Shown here piece by piece: positions 1-9,250 of a stretch of DNA of 64,000 nucleotides. The first letter of the stretch is position 1; every line of letters begins with the position of its first letter. The stretch comes from an uncultured Eubacteriales bacterium (lineage in GTDB: Bacteria > Bacillota > Clostridia > Oscillospirales > CAG-272), in NCBI GenBank assembly GCA_934476315.1, contig CAKSNQ010000002.1:20700-84699 (forward strand). Direction: 5' to 3'. A model generated the notes under the pieces. It worked only from the letters and a program-made list of their open reading frames with translations. It was not told the DNA's origin and made no database searches. The position numbers and the translations under genes were made by a program.

Positions 1-1716
1 CCCCGCAGTTTCCGCCTTTTGTTGTTCCTCCAGCCTTGCGCGGTAAAGGCGGACATACTCGTCGTGCAGCTTGATGGCGACCTTGGTGATTGCCACGCCG
101 CCGTAGCCGAGCGTGCTGTACAGATCCTCCGCCGTCGCGTAGCCCGCCTTTTGCGCGACGTTGCTGACGACCTCCGCCATCTCCGCGTCAGTCAGCGTGC
201 GTGCGTACTTCTTCATCTCGGCGTCCACCATCGCCTTGCCGGCGACGACGTTTTCCGAGCGCGTCACTTTCTTGAACCACTGGCGGATTTTATTGCGTGC
301 TTCGCTGGTCTTGACGATGTTGAGCCAGTCGCGGCTGGGACCCTTACTTCCCGCCGAGGTCAGGATTTCAACGATCTCTCCGTTTTCGGGGGAGCGGTCG
401 ATCGGCACGATCATGCCGTTGATCTTGGCGCCCACCATCTTGTTTCCAACCTCGGAATGAATCGCGTAGGCAAAGTCGATGACCGTCGCCCCCTGCGGGA
501 GCGAGATGACGTCGCCCTTGGGCGTGAACACGAACACCTCGTCGTGGAAAATATCGGTTTTGAGCGCGTGCAAAAACTCGTCCGGGTCGCGCGTGCCGTC
601 CTCGGTCTCGATCAGGCGGGCGATCCATTCCAGCTTTTTGTCCATTTCCTCCTTGGTGGAGACGCCCGATTTATACTTCCAGTGCGCCGCCATACCGTAT
701 TCGGCGAACTGATGCATTTCCCACGTCCGGATCTGCACCTCAAAGGGGATGCCGTCGTGTCCGATGACCGTGGTGTGAAGTGAGCGGTACATATTCGGCT
801 TCGGCGTGGAGATATAATCCTTGAACCGACCGGGAATGGAGCGGAACATCTCGTGAATATACCCCAGCACGCAGTAACACGCCGCCTCGTCGTCCACGAT
901 GACGCGCAGGGCGTAGAAATCGTAGATTTCGTCGAAGCTCTTATTCTGGTTGTACATCTTGCGGTAAACGGAATAGACCGACTTGATGCGCCCTTCCAGC
1001 TGGAAGTGGATATGGTTTTCGTTGAGCTTGTTCTCGACCATCCGGCGGATGTTCTCAATGAAGCCGGCGTTCTGCCCGTACTTTTTCTCAATGTCGGTCT
1101 TGACCTCATTGTAGCCGATGGGGTCGAGGTAGGAAAGACTGAGATTTTCCAGCTCCAGCTTGATCTTCTGCATACCGAGGCGGTGCGCCAGCGGCGCGTA
1201 GACCTGCATGGTTTCCAGTGCGGTCAGACGGCGCTTCGGCTCGGGCTTGGCGTCAAGCGTGCGCATATTGTGCAGCCGGTCGCACAGTTTAATGAAGATG
1301 ACGCGGACGTCGTGCGACATGGCGAGCAGCATTTTGCGCAGGCTCTCGATGTGCGCCTCCTCCTTGTCGTCCACTTGCAGCATGACGATCTTGGTCAGAC
1401 CGTCCACCAGCATTGCCACGTCTTTGCCGAACTTTTTCTCGATCTCCTTGAGGTTGGTCTTGTCGGCGCAGTCCTCCACCGTATCATGGAGCAGTGCCGC
1501 ACAGATGGAGTCGGTGTCCAGCTCCAGCCCCGCGACGATTTCCGCCACGGCGATCGGGTGAGAAATATACGGCTCGCCGCTGGCACGGACCTGTCCGGCG
1601 TGCAGCGCGCTCGCGTAATCATAAGCGCGCTGAATCTTATCCAGGTCGTAATTTTTCCCCGTGGCGACCAGCATCGCCATCAGATTTTTTATGTCGGTAT
1701 GGACAGGACTTGCCAT
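1..1716 (-). CDS. relA: (p)ppGpp synthetase/hydrolase RelA/SpoT, 3' end missing
   Basis: Makes and/or hydrolyses the stringent-response alarmone (p)ppGpp in the cytoplasm. The frame is open from ATG at 1716 to the window edge (572 residues). The N-terminal HD hydrolase domain shows SHPIAVAEI and the HDTVED motif (H77, D78). The synthetase domain follows, with the typical YISTPKPNMYRSLHT stretch, and a TGS domain begins near the ATVIDFAYAIHSEVG segment. The C-terminal ACT/helical part lies outside the window (family length about 730 aa). An intact HD motif suggests a bifunctional Rel enzyme. It sits 60 bp downstream of recJ on the same strand, a common Clostridia order. No better in-frame start lies between the recJ stop and 1716. 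Confidence 0.95.
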   Translation of the reverse strand, partial: MASPVHTDIKNLMAMLVATGKNYDLDKIQRAYDYASALHAGQVRASGEPYISHPIAVAEIVAGLELDTDSICAALLHDTVEDCADKTNLKEIEKKFGKDVAMLVDGLTKIVMLQVDDKEEAHIESLRKMLLAMSHDVRVIFIKLCDRLHNMRTLDAKPEPKRRLTALETMQVYAPLAHRLGMQKIKLELENLSLSYLDPIGYNEVKTDIEKKYGQNAGFIENIRRMVENKLNENHIHFQLEGRIKSVYSVYRKMYNQNKSFDEIYDFYALRVIVDDEAACYCVLGYIHEMFRSIPGRFKDYISTPKPNMYRSLHTTVIGHDGIPFEVQIRTWEMHQFAEYGMAAHWKYKSGVSTKEEMDKKLEWIARLIETEDGTRDPDEFLHALKTDIFHDEVFVFTPKGDVISLPQGATVIDFAYAIHSEVGNKMVGAKINGMIVPIDRSPENGEIVEILTSAGSKGPSRDWLNIVKTSEARNKIRQWFKKVTRSENVVAGKAMVDAEMKKYARTLTDAEMAEVVSNVAQKAGYATAEDLYSTLGYGGVAITKVAIKLHDEYVRLYRARLEEQQKAETAG

Positions 1717-1776
1717 AACCGGTTCACCATGGCTTTCGGTGATCGAAAGCTCCCTTTCTTCCGGAATACGGACCTC

Positions 1777-4008
1777 TCACTCGGTTTTCCTATACTGCCC
1801 CCGCAGTTTTTTCAGGATTCCGGACTTATCGATCGAGGTCTTGGTCGGAGTGAAGTAAATATCGAAAATATAGAAACCCTCTCTCGGCTCGCTGACGCCG
1901 CAGATCTGCAGCTCCTCCAGCACCCGGAGGATAAACTTCAACTTGATGTAATTGATCTGCCCCGGTGCGATGGATTCCAGCGCGCACAGGAGCGTATGTT
2001 CGTGAAATGTGGTATTACCCTGACGGAATTCCCGCCGCAGGTAACTGTAAACCAAAGCAAAATCTTCTCTTCCGGGAATGATGTCCCCGTCGCGCTCATC
2101 GAAGGGCGCGCCCGCGCGGATCTGCTCATATCGCTCCCGTACGCTCCGCTGTTCCGCAGCAAAGGAGGCGCTGATCCGAAAATCCTTGACGATCAGTTGC
2201 AGGGATGTCTCCCCCTGGAACTCGTTGATGTTGACCTGAAACAGCACGTCCACGCGGTCGCCCGCCGAGACGTGGCACTGCGCCGTCGGTACACCGAAGC
2301 AGACCGCGGGCACCGATGCGTCGTCGTGCGACAGAAGAAATTTCGTATGCTTGCCGCCACCCAGAGGGGTCACGCGCTCCACGCGCATATCCCGCAGAAT
2401 AAACTGCGGCACCGGGTTGGAAACACCGAACGGCTCCAGCAGATTCAGCTCCTGTGCCAGCTCCATGGTCAGCTCACCCGGCTCCACCTCACAGTCGGCG
2501 TCCAGATGAACCGCCAGCTCCTCGTCGCACAACCTCTGCCGTGCGTACTCGTTGATGCGTCGGCGGAAGCGTTCGATGTTGCCGCGCTGAATGGACATTC
2601 CCGCCGCCAGCTCGTGTCCGCCGAAGCGGACCAGAAGCGGCTCGCACGCCATGAGCGCCTCCACCAGGTTCATTCCCTTGACACTGCGCCCCGAGCCCTT
2701 GCCGATGTCGTCGGCGCAGGGATACCCGCGCGTCGCGCCGTCGAAGGAGATCAGAATGGAGGGCAGTCCGTAGCGCTCGGTCACACGCGAGGCAACGATA
2801 CCGACGATGCCCTGCGGCCACGTGTCGTCCTCCAGGACGATCACCCGGTCGTTCTCCGGGTCCAGCGTCTCCTCGATCATGCGATACGCCTGCTCCGCGA
2901 CGCGGTTTTCCTCGACCTGCCGCCGCGCGTTGACCTCGCAAAGCCGCTGTGCCAGCGTGCGGGCGGACTCTTCGGTGTCCGAGAGCAGTAGCTCGACCGC
3001 CTCCGATGCAGAACTCATGCGTCCCGCAGCGTTGATCCGCGGCGCGATGCCAAAGCCGATGAAGCCCGAATTGATGCGCTTGCGCCGTCCCTCGGCGCGC
3101 TCCTGCGGCGTCAGCGGAACCGGAAATCCCCCGCGCATTTTGGTCGACGGAAGCGTCGCGTCGATCAGGGCAGACAGCCCCGGGCGGCAGTTTCCGGCGA
3201 TCTTGCGCAGACCGTAGGCAACGATGATGCGATTTTCGTCCACGATCGGCATGACGTCGGCGATGGTTCCGAGCGCCACCAGGTCGGCGTAGGCGTCGCA
3301 GACGCGCCGCACACCCTCGACGACCGGCTCACCGCGCTCGGCGCACAGCGTCATTTCATAGGCGCAGAGCAGCTTGAACACTACCCCCACACCCGCCAGC
3401 TCGCGGAACGGATAATCGCAGTCCGGTCGGTGCGGGTTGACGACCGCGCAGGCGTCCGGAAGCTCGGCGTGGCACTCGTGATGATCGGTAATCACCATGT
3501 CGATGCCCCGCTCACGGGCGTACGCCGTTTCCTCCACCGCGGTAATTCCCGTATCCACGGTAACGATGAGCTTGACCTGCCGCTGCTTGGCAAGCATGTC
3601 GATCGCGGCGCAGGACACACCGTAGCCGTCGCGGGTGCGGCTGGGAATATAATAGCCGACGTCCGCCCCCATGCCCGAGAGGAACAGGTACAGCAGGCTG
3701 ACCGACGTCACGCCGTCCACGTCATAGTCCCCGTAGATGGCAATGCGTTCCTTCTGCTCCACGGCGCGCCGGATGCGGGCGACCGCCTTTTCGATGTCGC
3801 ACAGGAGAAAGGGATCGTGCATTTTTTCATCGCTCATCTGCAAAAACGCCCGCGCCTGCTCCGGGCTGTGGCACCCGCGGTTGTAAAGCACCCGTGCGGT
3901 CAGCGGCAAAATTCCCACCTCATCGGCAATTTTCCGGACGCACGCCGCCTCCGCGTCATCCGCGCCCAGCTCTGTCCATATTTTATTTCTTTGTTTCCAT
4001 TGTTCCAT
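1777..4008 (-). CDS. recJ: Single-stranded-DNA-specific exonuclease RecJ
   Basis: 5'-3' ssDNA exonuclease of recombination and mismatch repair, cytoplasmic. DHH phosphoesterase motifs are present: YGDYDVDGVTS (around residue 95), VTVDTGIT and ITDHHE. They are followed by the DHHA1 segment GFGIAPRINAAGRM and the GRSVKG stretch, then an OB-fold and a longer C-terminal region. ATG at 4008 (MEQWKQ) is preferred: AGGAG lies upstream, though with a rather long spacer, while the alternative TTG at 4041 has no ribosome-binding site. Length 743 aa fits long Firmicutes RecJ proteins. Probably cotranscribed with relA. Confidence 0.95.
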   Translation of the reverse strand: MEQWKQRNKIWTELGADDAEAACVRKIADEVGILPLTARVLYNRGCHSPEQARAFLQMSDEKMHDPFLLCDIEKAVARIRRAVEQKERIAIYGDYDVDGVTSVSLLYLFLSGMGADVGYYIPSRTRDGYGVSCAAIDMLAKQRQVKLIVTVDTGITAVEETAYARERGIDMVITDHHECHAELPDACAVVNPHRPDCDYPFRELAGVGVVFKLLCAYEMTLCAERGEPVVEGVRRVCDAYADLVALGTIADVMPIVDENRIIVAYGLRKIAGNCRPGLSALIDATLPSTKMRGGFPVPLTPQERAEGRRKRINSGFIGFGIAPRINAAGRMSSASEAVELLLSDTEESARTLAQRLCEVNARRQVEENRVAEQAYRMIEETLDPENDRVIVLEDDTWPQGIVGIVASRVTERYGLPSILISFDGATRGYPCADDIGKGSGRSVKGMNLVEALMACEPLLVRFGGHELAAGMSIQRGNIERFRRRINEYARQRLCDEELAVHLDADCEVEPGELTMELAQELNLLEPFGVSNPVPQFILRDMRVERVTPLGGGKHTKFLLSHDDASVPAVCFGVPTAQCHVSAGDRVDVLFQVNINEFQGETSLQLIVKDFRISASFAAEQRSVRERYEQIRAGAPFDERDGDIIPGREDFALVYSYLRREFRQGNTTFHEHTLLCALESIAPGQINYIKLKFILRVLEELQICGVSEPREGFYIFDIYFTPTKTSIDKSGILKKLRGQYRKTE

Positions 4009-4115
4009 GCTGATCGTTCCAACTCCTGCTCGCACCGACAAATGAAAACGGCATCTGCCCGTTCTCTGCCGCGTTCTGTTTTTCGTCCGCAGGCATCTGT
4101 CCTGCCACTCTCTCT

Positions 4116-4245
4116 GTGTTCTGCCGGAAACCTCCCGGCTCTGTTCTCTCAGTGTTCTGCCGGAAACCTCCCGGCTCTGTTCTCTCAGTGTTCTGCCGGA
4201 AATCTCCCGGCTCTGTTCTCTCAGTGTTCTGCCGGAAAATCCTCT
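4116..4245. repeat. 36-bp tandem repeat, about 3.5 copies
   Basis: Copies begin at 4116, 4152, 4188 and 4224, an exact 36-bp period, with one substitution in copy 3 and a diverged end in copy 4. The period is a multiple of three. An open frame on the minus strand (3983-4267) reads through it as a 12-residue repeat of the type FRQNTERTEPGG. That frame overlaps the start of recJ and has no recognisable domain or convincing ribosome-binding site, so I do not call it a gene. The repeat fills the gap between the COG2509 gene and recJ. Confidence 0.9.
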
Positions 4246-4274
4246 GCAAAGTTTCTTTCGTCTTCAATCCCGGC

Positions 4275-5918
4275 TTACGCTTCCCCCGCGGGCGCGAAAC
4301 GCGCCATCAGGGACTGCGCCGTCCGGATGCCGTCTACCGCCGCGCTGGTGATGCCTCCGGCATAGCCCGCGCCCTCGCCGCACGGATAGACCGACGGATG
4401 CCCGAGCGCCCTGCCCTCCGCGTCCCGCAGGATGCGGACCGGCGCCGAGGTTCTCGTCTCCGCCGCCGTCAGCACCGCGTCCGGGCAGGCAAAGCCGTGC
4501 AGCTTGCGGTTCAGGGAAGAAAGCCCGTACCGCAGACCCTCATTGACATTTTCCGGGAAGGCGCGGGAAATATCCGCAAGGCGCACCCGCCCGCCGCCGT
4601 AGGTCGGAAGAATCCGCGACGGCTCATGCCGCACCTCGCCCGCGAGGAAATCCCCTACGGTCAGCACCGGCGCGCGGTAATCTCCGCCACCCAGCCGGAA
4701 CGCCTCCCGCTCGATGCGCCGCTGATACGCGATGGCCCCGAGCGCCGTGCTTCCGTCCACCGGCTCGTAATCCTCACAACCGACCGACACGACAAGCGCG
4801 CAGTTGGCGTTCTTCCCGTCCCGCGCGTGGGTGCTCATACCGTTGACCACCACGCCGCCCTCCTCGGACGCCGCGGCGATCACCTGCCCGCCCGGGCACA
4901 TGCAAAACGTATAAACGCCGCGTTCCCGCCGCGTGTCCGACAGCGCGTATTCCGCGTGCCCCAGCGACGGATGCCCGGCAAAGCGCCCATAGAGTGCCCG
5001 GTCAATGTCCTCCTGCAACTGTTCGATGCGGACGCCGACCGACAGCGGCTTCGGCTCGATGGCGTACTGCCCCTCGATCAGCATGCGGTAGGTGTCCCGC
5101 GCGCTGTTTCCGATGGCAAGCACGACGGCGGGGGCGTGAAAGTCGCCCGCCGTTGTCCGGAGCGTCAGACTGCCGTCCCCGTGCTCCTCCAGCCCGTCCA
5201 GGCGGGCGCGGTACAGAACCGTGCCGCCGCACGCGCAGACGCGCTCCAGCAGGTGATCGACCACCTGCCGCAGAATATCCGTGCCCACATGGGGCTTTGC
5301 CTGCGTCAGAATCTCCGTCGGCGCGCCGAAATCATGCAGTCGCTCCAGCACATAATGGCACCGCCCGTCGCGGATGCGGGTGAGCAGCTTTCCGTCGGAA
5401 AACGTCCCTGCGCCGCCTGCACCGAACTGAATATTGCTTTCCGTGTCCAGCACGCCGCCCCCGGTGAACGCCTCCACCGCCCGCACCCGATCGGCAACGC
5501 AATCGCCGCGGTCGATCAGGATGGGCGCGTACCCGTTCTCCGCCAGAAGCAAGGCGCAGAACATGCCTGCCGGACCCATGCCGACGACGACAGGGCGTCC
5601 GCCCATCGGCTCGCTCCCGCGCGGGAGCGAAAGCGGCTCGGTCTCCATCACCCTGCCGCCGCACGCCGCGAGGCGCTTGGCATCGGGGACGGGAAAGTCG
5701 CCCTCCGCCTCGCACAGAACCGAGCACACCAGGCGGATGTCCTCGGGATGGCGGGCGTCCACCGCGCGCTTATATAAACGGAAATGAAGCGCTGCCGTCG
5801 GGATTCCCGCGCGCTTCATTTTTCCCCGCGCGATGGCGAGAATCGCCGCCTCCTCCGTATCGGGGGAGACCCGGATGCCCTCCATCAGCAGTTGTATTTG
5901 TTGTCCCCGGCTACTCAT
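4275..5918 (-). CDS. FAD-dependent dehydrogenase, COG2509 family
   Basis: A predicted cytoplasmic flavoprotein of 547 aa. After an N-terminal domain of about 105 residues typical of this family there is a Rossmann FAD-binding motif, VVVGMGPAGMFCALLL (G113-G118). Next come NIQFGAGGAGTFSDGKL and, near the C-terminus, CGEGAGYAGGITSAAVDGI, the second FAD-contact segment of such oxidoreductases. The substrate is unknown for the family. The start ATG at 5918 overlaps the stop of the upstream stub gene by 4 bp (ATGA), so the genes are translationally coupled and in one operon with cdaA. Confidence 0.88.
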   Translation of the reverse strand: MSSRGQQIQLLMEGIRVSPDTEEAAILAIARGKMKRAGIPTAALHFRLYKRAVDARHPEDIRLVCSVLCEAEGDFPVPDAKRLAACGGRVMETEPLSLPRGSEPMGGRPVVVGMGPAGMFCALLLAENGYAPILIDRGDCVADRVRAVEAFTGGGVLDTESNIQFGAGGAGTFSDGKLLTRIRDGRCHYVLERLHDFGAPTEILTQAKPHVGTDILRQVVDHLLERVCACGGTVLYRARLDGLEEHGDGSLTLRTTAGDFHAPAVVLAIGNSARDTYRMLIEGQYAIEPKPLSVGVRIEQLQEDIDRALYGRFAGHPSLGHAEYALSDTRRERGVYTFCMCPGGQVIAAASEEGGVVVNGMSTHARDGKNANCALVVSVGCEDYEPVDGSTALGAIAYQRRIEREAFRLGGGDYRAPVLTVGDFLAGEVRHEPSRILPTYGGGRVRLADISRAFPENVNEGLRYGLSSLNRKLHGFACPDAVLTAAETRTSAPVRILRDAEGRALGHPSVYPCGEGAGYAGGITSAAVDGIRTAQSLMARFAPAGEA

Positions 5919-6163
5919 TTGTTCTCCGCTTCCCCGCCCGCGTCGGTGTCGGTGTCCGCCTGGGAATGGTATAATTTGTCCTCCAGCTCCTGCTGGTTCC
6001 GCTTCTCCACCATGCGGATGTCGGTGACGACCAGCCAGAAGACGAACGCCGCGAGGAGGCAGAACAGCTTGACCCCCCAGTTGGCGTGATGTCCCTTGCT
6101 GTGAATTTCCACATGCTCGGTATTTTCCGGTCCGTACACCCGTTCAAAATTGTAATTTTTCAT
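5915..6163 (-). CDS. Short single-span membrane protein in the cdaR position
   Basis: 82 aa with one transmembrane helix (LFCLLAAFVFWLVVTDIR, about residues 34-51), a soluble N-terminus and a short acidic C-terminus. In most Firmicutes the gene after cdaA is cdaR, whose product has one such helix followed by extracellular YbbR domains. Here only a helix resembling the CdaR anchor is present and the YbbR repeats are missing. It could be a degenerate CdaR or an unrelated small membrane protein. ATG at 6163 has GGAAGC upstream. An in-frame earlier start at 6193 has a poorer context. Confidence 0.7.
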   Translation of the reverse strand: MKNYNFERVYGPENTEHVEIHSKGHHANWGVKLFCLLAAFVFWLVVTDIRMVEKRNQQELEDKLYHSQADTDTDAGGEAENK

Positions 6164-6284
6164 TTCTGCTTCCATGCCTGCCCCGGCACGCACCGCGCCC
6201 GAGGGAATCCTTTCTCACAGAATCACGCGCCCGTAAAAGCGGGAACGCGCACCTCCCGCACACACGCGGGCGTCGCCGGGAATC

Positions 6285-7178
6285 TCACTTCCCGGGCTTC
6301 GTTCCTCCGTTTTTCTCAATGGATCGGAGGATTTTCCGGTTGCCCTCCTCGGTGTTGCCCGTGAGGAGCAGGAACAGGTCGTCCTTGAGCGTACCGGAGT
6401 TATACCCGCGCTTGAGGATGCCGTTGTTGGCGATCGAAATGGTTCCCGTCTCCTCGCTGACCACGATCACGACCGCGTCGCTCTGCTCGCTGATGCCGAC
6501 CGCCGCGCGGTGACGCGTTCCCAGATCCTTGGGAAGCGACTGGCTCTTGGAGGACGGAAGAATACAGCCCGCCGCGCACACCTTGCCCGCGCGGATGATG
6601 ACCGCGCCGTCGTGAAGCGGCGAACGATTGAAGAAGAGGTTACCAAGCAGTTCGCACGACATGAGCGCATCCAGCTCGACACCCGTTTTGATATAGTCGC
6701 CCAATTTGGTGTTGCGCTCAATCACAATCAGCGCCCCGCACCTCTCGCGGGACAACTCGCACGCCGCCTCAGACAGCACGCCGATGGTCGCCGTGACCGA
6801 TGCCACCGAGTGCGCCTGCACCCCGATGTGACGAAGCTGTCGCAGAGCGCTTCCGATCTTGTCCAGAACGTCGCGCAGCTCCCTTTGGAATATGACGATA
6901 ATCAGCACCATGAACACCGAGAAGAACGCGTGGAGAATCGTATACATGGCGTGAAGCCGGAAGATCAGCGTCAACAGGTAGAGAATGCCGAACGCGGCGA
7001 TGCCCATAAACAGATTCAGCGCCCGCCGATCGCGTGCAAAAACATAGATATAGTAAAATCCGACCGCCAAAAACAGAATGTCCAGTATATCGTTCCAGCC
7101 GATTCCGAGAATCGGGGAGATCACATAAGTATCAAAGGCGCCTGCAAACGAACCCCACCATGCGGCTATCATTTCCAT
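6285..7178 (-). CDS. cdaA: Diadenylate cyclase CdaA
   Basis: Makes cyclic di-AMP from two ATP at the cytoplasmic membrane. 297 aa. Three N-terminal transmembrane helices (about residues 31-47, 54-73 and 78-97) precede a DAC (DisA_N) domain with the two catalytic motifs DGA (190-192) and GTRHRAAVG (RHR 222-224). The start is ATG at 7178, behind AAAGGTGG with an 8-nt spacer. The open frame extends to a GTG at 7190 that lies inside that ribosome-binding site. A good promoter lies 90-120 bp upstream. Heads the cdaA-stub-COG2509 unit. Confidence 0.96.
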   Translation of the reverse strand: MEMIAAWWGSFAGAFDTYVISPILGIGWNDILDILFLAVGFYYIYVFARDRRALNLFMGIAAFGILYLLTLIFRLHAMYTILHAFFSVFMVLIIVIFQRELRDVLDKIGSALRQLRHIGVQAHSVASVTATIGVLSEAACELSRERCGALIVIERNTKLGDYIKTGVELDALMSCELLGNLFFNRSPLHDGAVIIRAGKVCAAGCILPSSKSQSLPKDLGTRHRAAVGISEQSDAVVIVVSEETGTISIANNGILKRGYNSGTLKDDLFLLLTGNTEEGNRKILRSIEKNGGTKPGK

Positions 7179-7267
7179 GGTTGTACCCACCTTTATTTCA
7201 TCATATATCAGGAATCTATCCGAAGCACCGCGGCGCGGTGCGAAAGATACTGCAAATATCCGATTTT

Positions 7268-7296
7268 ATTGTATCACATCTTTTCCGGAATTTCAA
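7268..7296 (-). promoter_or_regulatory. Predicted sigma-A promoter of cdaA
   Basis: On the minus strand TTGAAA (7291-7296), 17-bp spacer, TACAAT (7268-7273). Its -10 context (GATGTGATACAATAAA) is almost the same as that of the promoter ahead of the HprK-like gene. Confidence 0.7.
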
Positions 7297-7337
7297 TGGT
7301 TTTTCACATTCTCCCGCAATTTTTTGCAAAAAAACAA

Positions 7338-7372
7338 CAAAAAGGGGCTGTTGCACCGATCTGCCACAGCCC
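7338..7372 (-). terminator. Terminator of the acyl-CoA ligase gene
   Basis: Minus-strand hairpin with GGGCTGT / ACAGCCCC arms followed by TTTTTGTTG, 26 bp after the ligase stop codon. Confidence 0.75.
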
Positions 7373-7397
7373 ATCGGGAATCGCGGAGCCGGGTCGC

Positions 7398-9098
7398 TCA
7401 CCGGTCAATGCAATTCCGCCTGATTTTATTGGTAGTTGTCTTGATAAAGGGATGGTCGCGCACCACCACGCGTGCCACGCGTTTATAGTCGGGAAGCGCG
7501 TCGCACGCCGCGGCGATGTCGGTCTTCAGACAGGCGGTCAGCTCCTCCACACTCTTACCCTCCGAAAAATCCGGCTGGCAGTAGACCGCCGCGCAAAGCG
7601 CCGTTTCGTTCCCGTGCTCGTCCTTCTGCGCATACACGACCACCTCGGAAATATAGACGATCTGCGCGATGCGCATTTCGATCTCCTCGGGGTAGATGTT
7701 CTTGCCGTTGCTGAGGACAATCAGGTTCTTTTTCCGCCCGGTAATCAGAAGCTGTCCCTTGTCGTTCATCCTGCCCAAATCGCCGGTGTGGAACCAGCCG
7801 TCCGGCTCCAGCACCTGCGCCGTCAGCTCCGGATGCTTGTAATAGCCGAGCATCACGACGTCGCCGCGCACGCAGATCTCGCCGTTCCCCTCGTCGTCCG
7901 GGTCGTCTATGCGGATTTCACAGCACAGGAGCGGAACGCCGACGGTCGCCGGGTCGTTGAAGAAATCCCGATTGGCGCTGACCAGCGGGGAGCACTCGGT
8001 GATACCGTAACCGTTGATGAGCAGTATCCCGATGTCGTCGAAAAACTGCCCGATCTCCGGACGGATCGGCGCACCGCCGCAGATGATTTTGATGAGGTTG
8101 CCGCCGAACGCCGCATGTACGGAGGCGAACATCGTCCGCCGCGCGTCGATTCCCATGCGGCGCAGACGGTTGCTGGTGCGAATGGCGCGCCGGAGCGTCT
8201 CCTCCTTGCCCTCTGCGCGGGCGTTCGCCCAGATTTTCTTATAAAACAGCTCGGCAAAAGCGGGGACAAGATAGATATCGTCCGGACGGAAGCGCACCAT
8301 GTTTTTGAGCACGTGGCGGAGGTTGTCATTGATGCAGATTGTCGCGTGCGAATGGAGAGACGCCAGGAGCGCGACCGCTTCATAGGTGTGGTTGTACGGC
8401 AGGACGGACAGGAGCGTCCCGTGAACCGCCGAGGTTTGCAGACCGTAGTAAACGGCACAGCACAGGTTGCGCTCGGACAGCATGACGCCCTTTGCCATGC
8501 CCGTCGTGCCGGAGGTGTAGACCAACAGCGCCAGCGCATCCCGCGGGCGATCGATCGAGAAGAAGCGGTTCTTCCCCTGCGCGCGGAGGTTGTACCCACA
8601 CTCCAGGAGGCGAGCAAACGACAGCGTTTTTCCGTCCGCGCTGTCCTCCGGGGCGTCGATTGCAACCCACGCGCGCACGCCGGGGAGACGGTCGCGCATC
8701 TGCTCGATCTGCCCCGCATATTTTTCCGAGAACAGAACCACCGTGCTGTCGCTGTCGGCGAGCACGTTGCACTTGTCCTCGGGAGGCAGTTCCTTGTCCA
8801 GTGGCACGAACACACCCGCACTCTGAAGCACGGTCAGGAAGCTCAGCACAAACGGGAAGCTGTTCTCGCTGACCACTGCGATATGGGCGCCGTTCCAGCC
8901 CCGCTCCGTCATCGCCTCGCCCAGCGCGAGCGTCATATCGCGAAACTCCCGGTAGGTGACGTCCACCACCTCACCGCCGCGCAGATAGCGGAACGCAAGA
9001 CGTTCCCCCGTCGCGTCCGCGGCATTCCGTAGCATCTCGCGAAAGCTCACGAATTTTTCCACCTCATAGGGCGGGTAGTTCTTATTGTAATTCTTCAT
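7398..9098 (-). CDS. AMP-forming acyl-CoA synthetase (long-chain fatty acid-CoA ligase)
   Basis: 566 aa of the ANL superfamily: activates a carboxylic acid (probably a fatty acid) to an acyl-AMP and then a thioester. The P-loop-like motif YTSGTTGMAKG is at about residues 194-204. GYGITECSPLV and GWFHTGDLGRM follow, and then the C-terminal ITGRKKNLIVLSNGKNIYPEE segment. Start ATG at 9098 follows GGAAAGGCAGGG with a 10-nt spacer. The open frame continues upstream to 9788, but that extension lies opposite the neighbouring gene and is not coding. Chain-length specificity cannot be read from the sequence. Confidence 0.93.
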   Translation of the reverse strand: MKNYNKNYPPYEVEKFVSFREMLRNAADATGERLAFRYLRGGEVVDVTYREFRDMTLALGEAMTERGWNGAHIAVVSENSFPFVLSFLTVLQSAGVFVPLDKELPPEDKCNVLADSDSTVVLFSEKYAGQIEQMRDRLPGVRAWVAIDAPEDSADGKTLSFARLLECGYNLRAQGKNRFFSIDRPRDALALLVYTSGTTGMAKGVMLSERNLCCAVYYGLQTSAVHGTLLSVLPYNHTYEAVALLASLHSHATICINDNLRHVLKNMVRFRPDDIYLVPAFAELFYKKIWANARAEGKEETLRRAIRTSNRLRRMGIDARRTMFASVHAAFGGNLIKIICGGAPIRPEIGQFFDDIGILLINGYGITECSPLVSANRDFFNDPATVGVPLLCCEIRIDDPDDEGNGEICVRGDVVMLGYYKHPELTAQVLEPDGWFHTGDLGRMNDKGQLLITGRKKNLIVLSNGKNIYPEEIEMRIAQIVYISEVVVYAQKDEHGNETALCAAVYCQPDFSEGKSVEELTACLKTDIAAACDALPDYKRVARVVVRDHPFIKTTTNKIRRNCIDR

Positions 9099-9250
9099 AA
9101 ATAATAAGCCCTGCCTTTCCGATCTCGGAGTCGCCCGGCAAACGGTCCCATCGGTCGACTCTGAAAATGCGAAAACGCAGGGAAGGTCACCCGGAAGCCC
9201 CGGAGCTGTGTGCTGATATTTTTTGGGGCGACGCCCCGGAATCGTTTCGA

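Noticed and set aside
853..2991. Long plus-strand frame opposite relA and recJ
   Set aside because: Antisense of two conserved genes; low-complexity Arg/His/Val composition typical of GC-rich shadows.
4116..5777. 553-codon plus-strand frame
   Set aside because: Mirror of the COG2509 gene and of the 36-bp repeat; no domain.
6510..9032. 840-codon plus-strand frame
   Set aside because: Antisense of cdaA and the acyl-CoA ligase.
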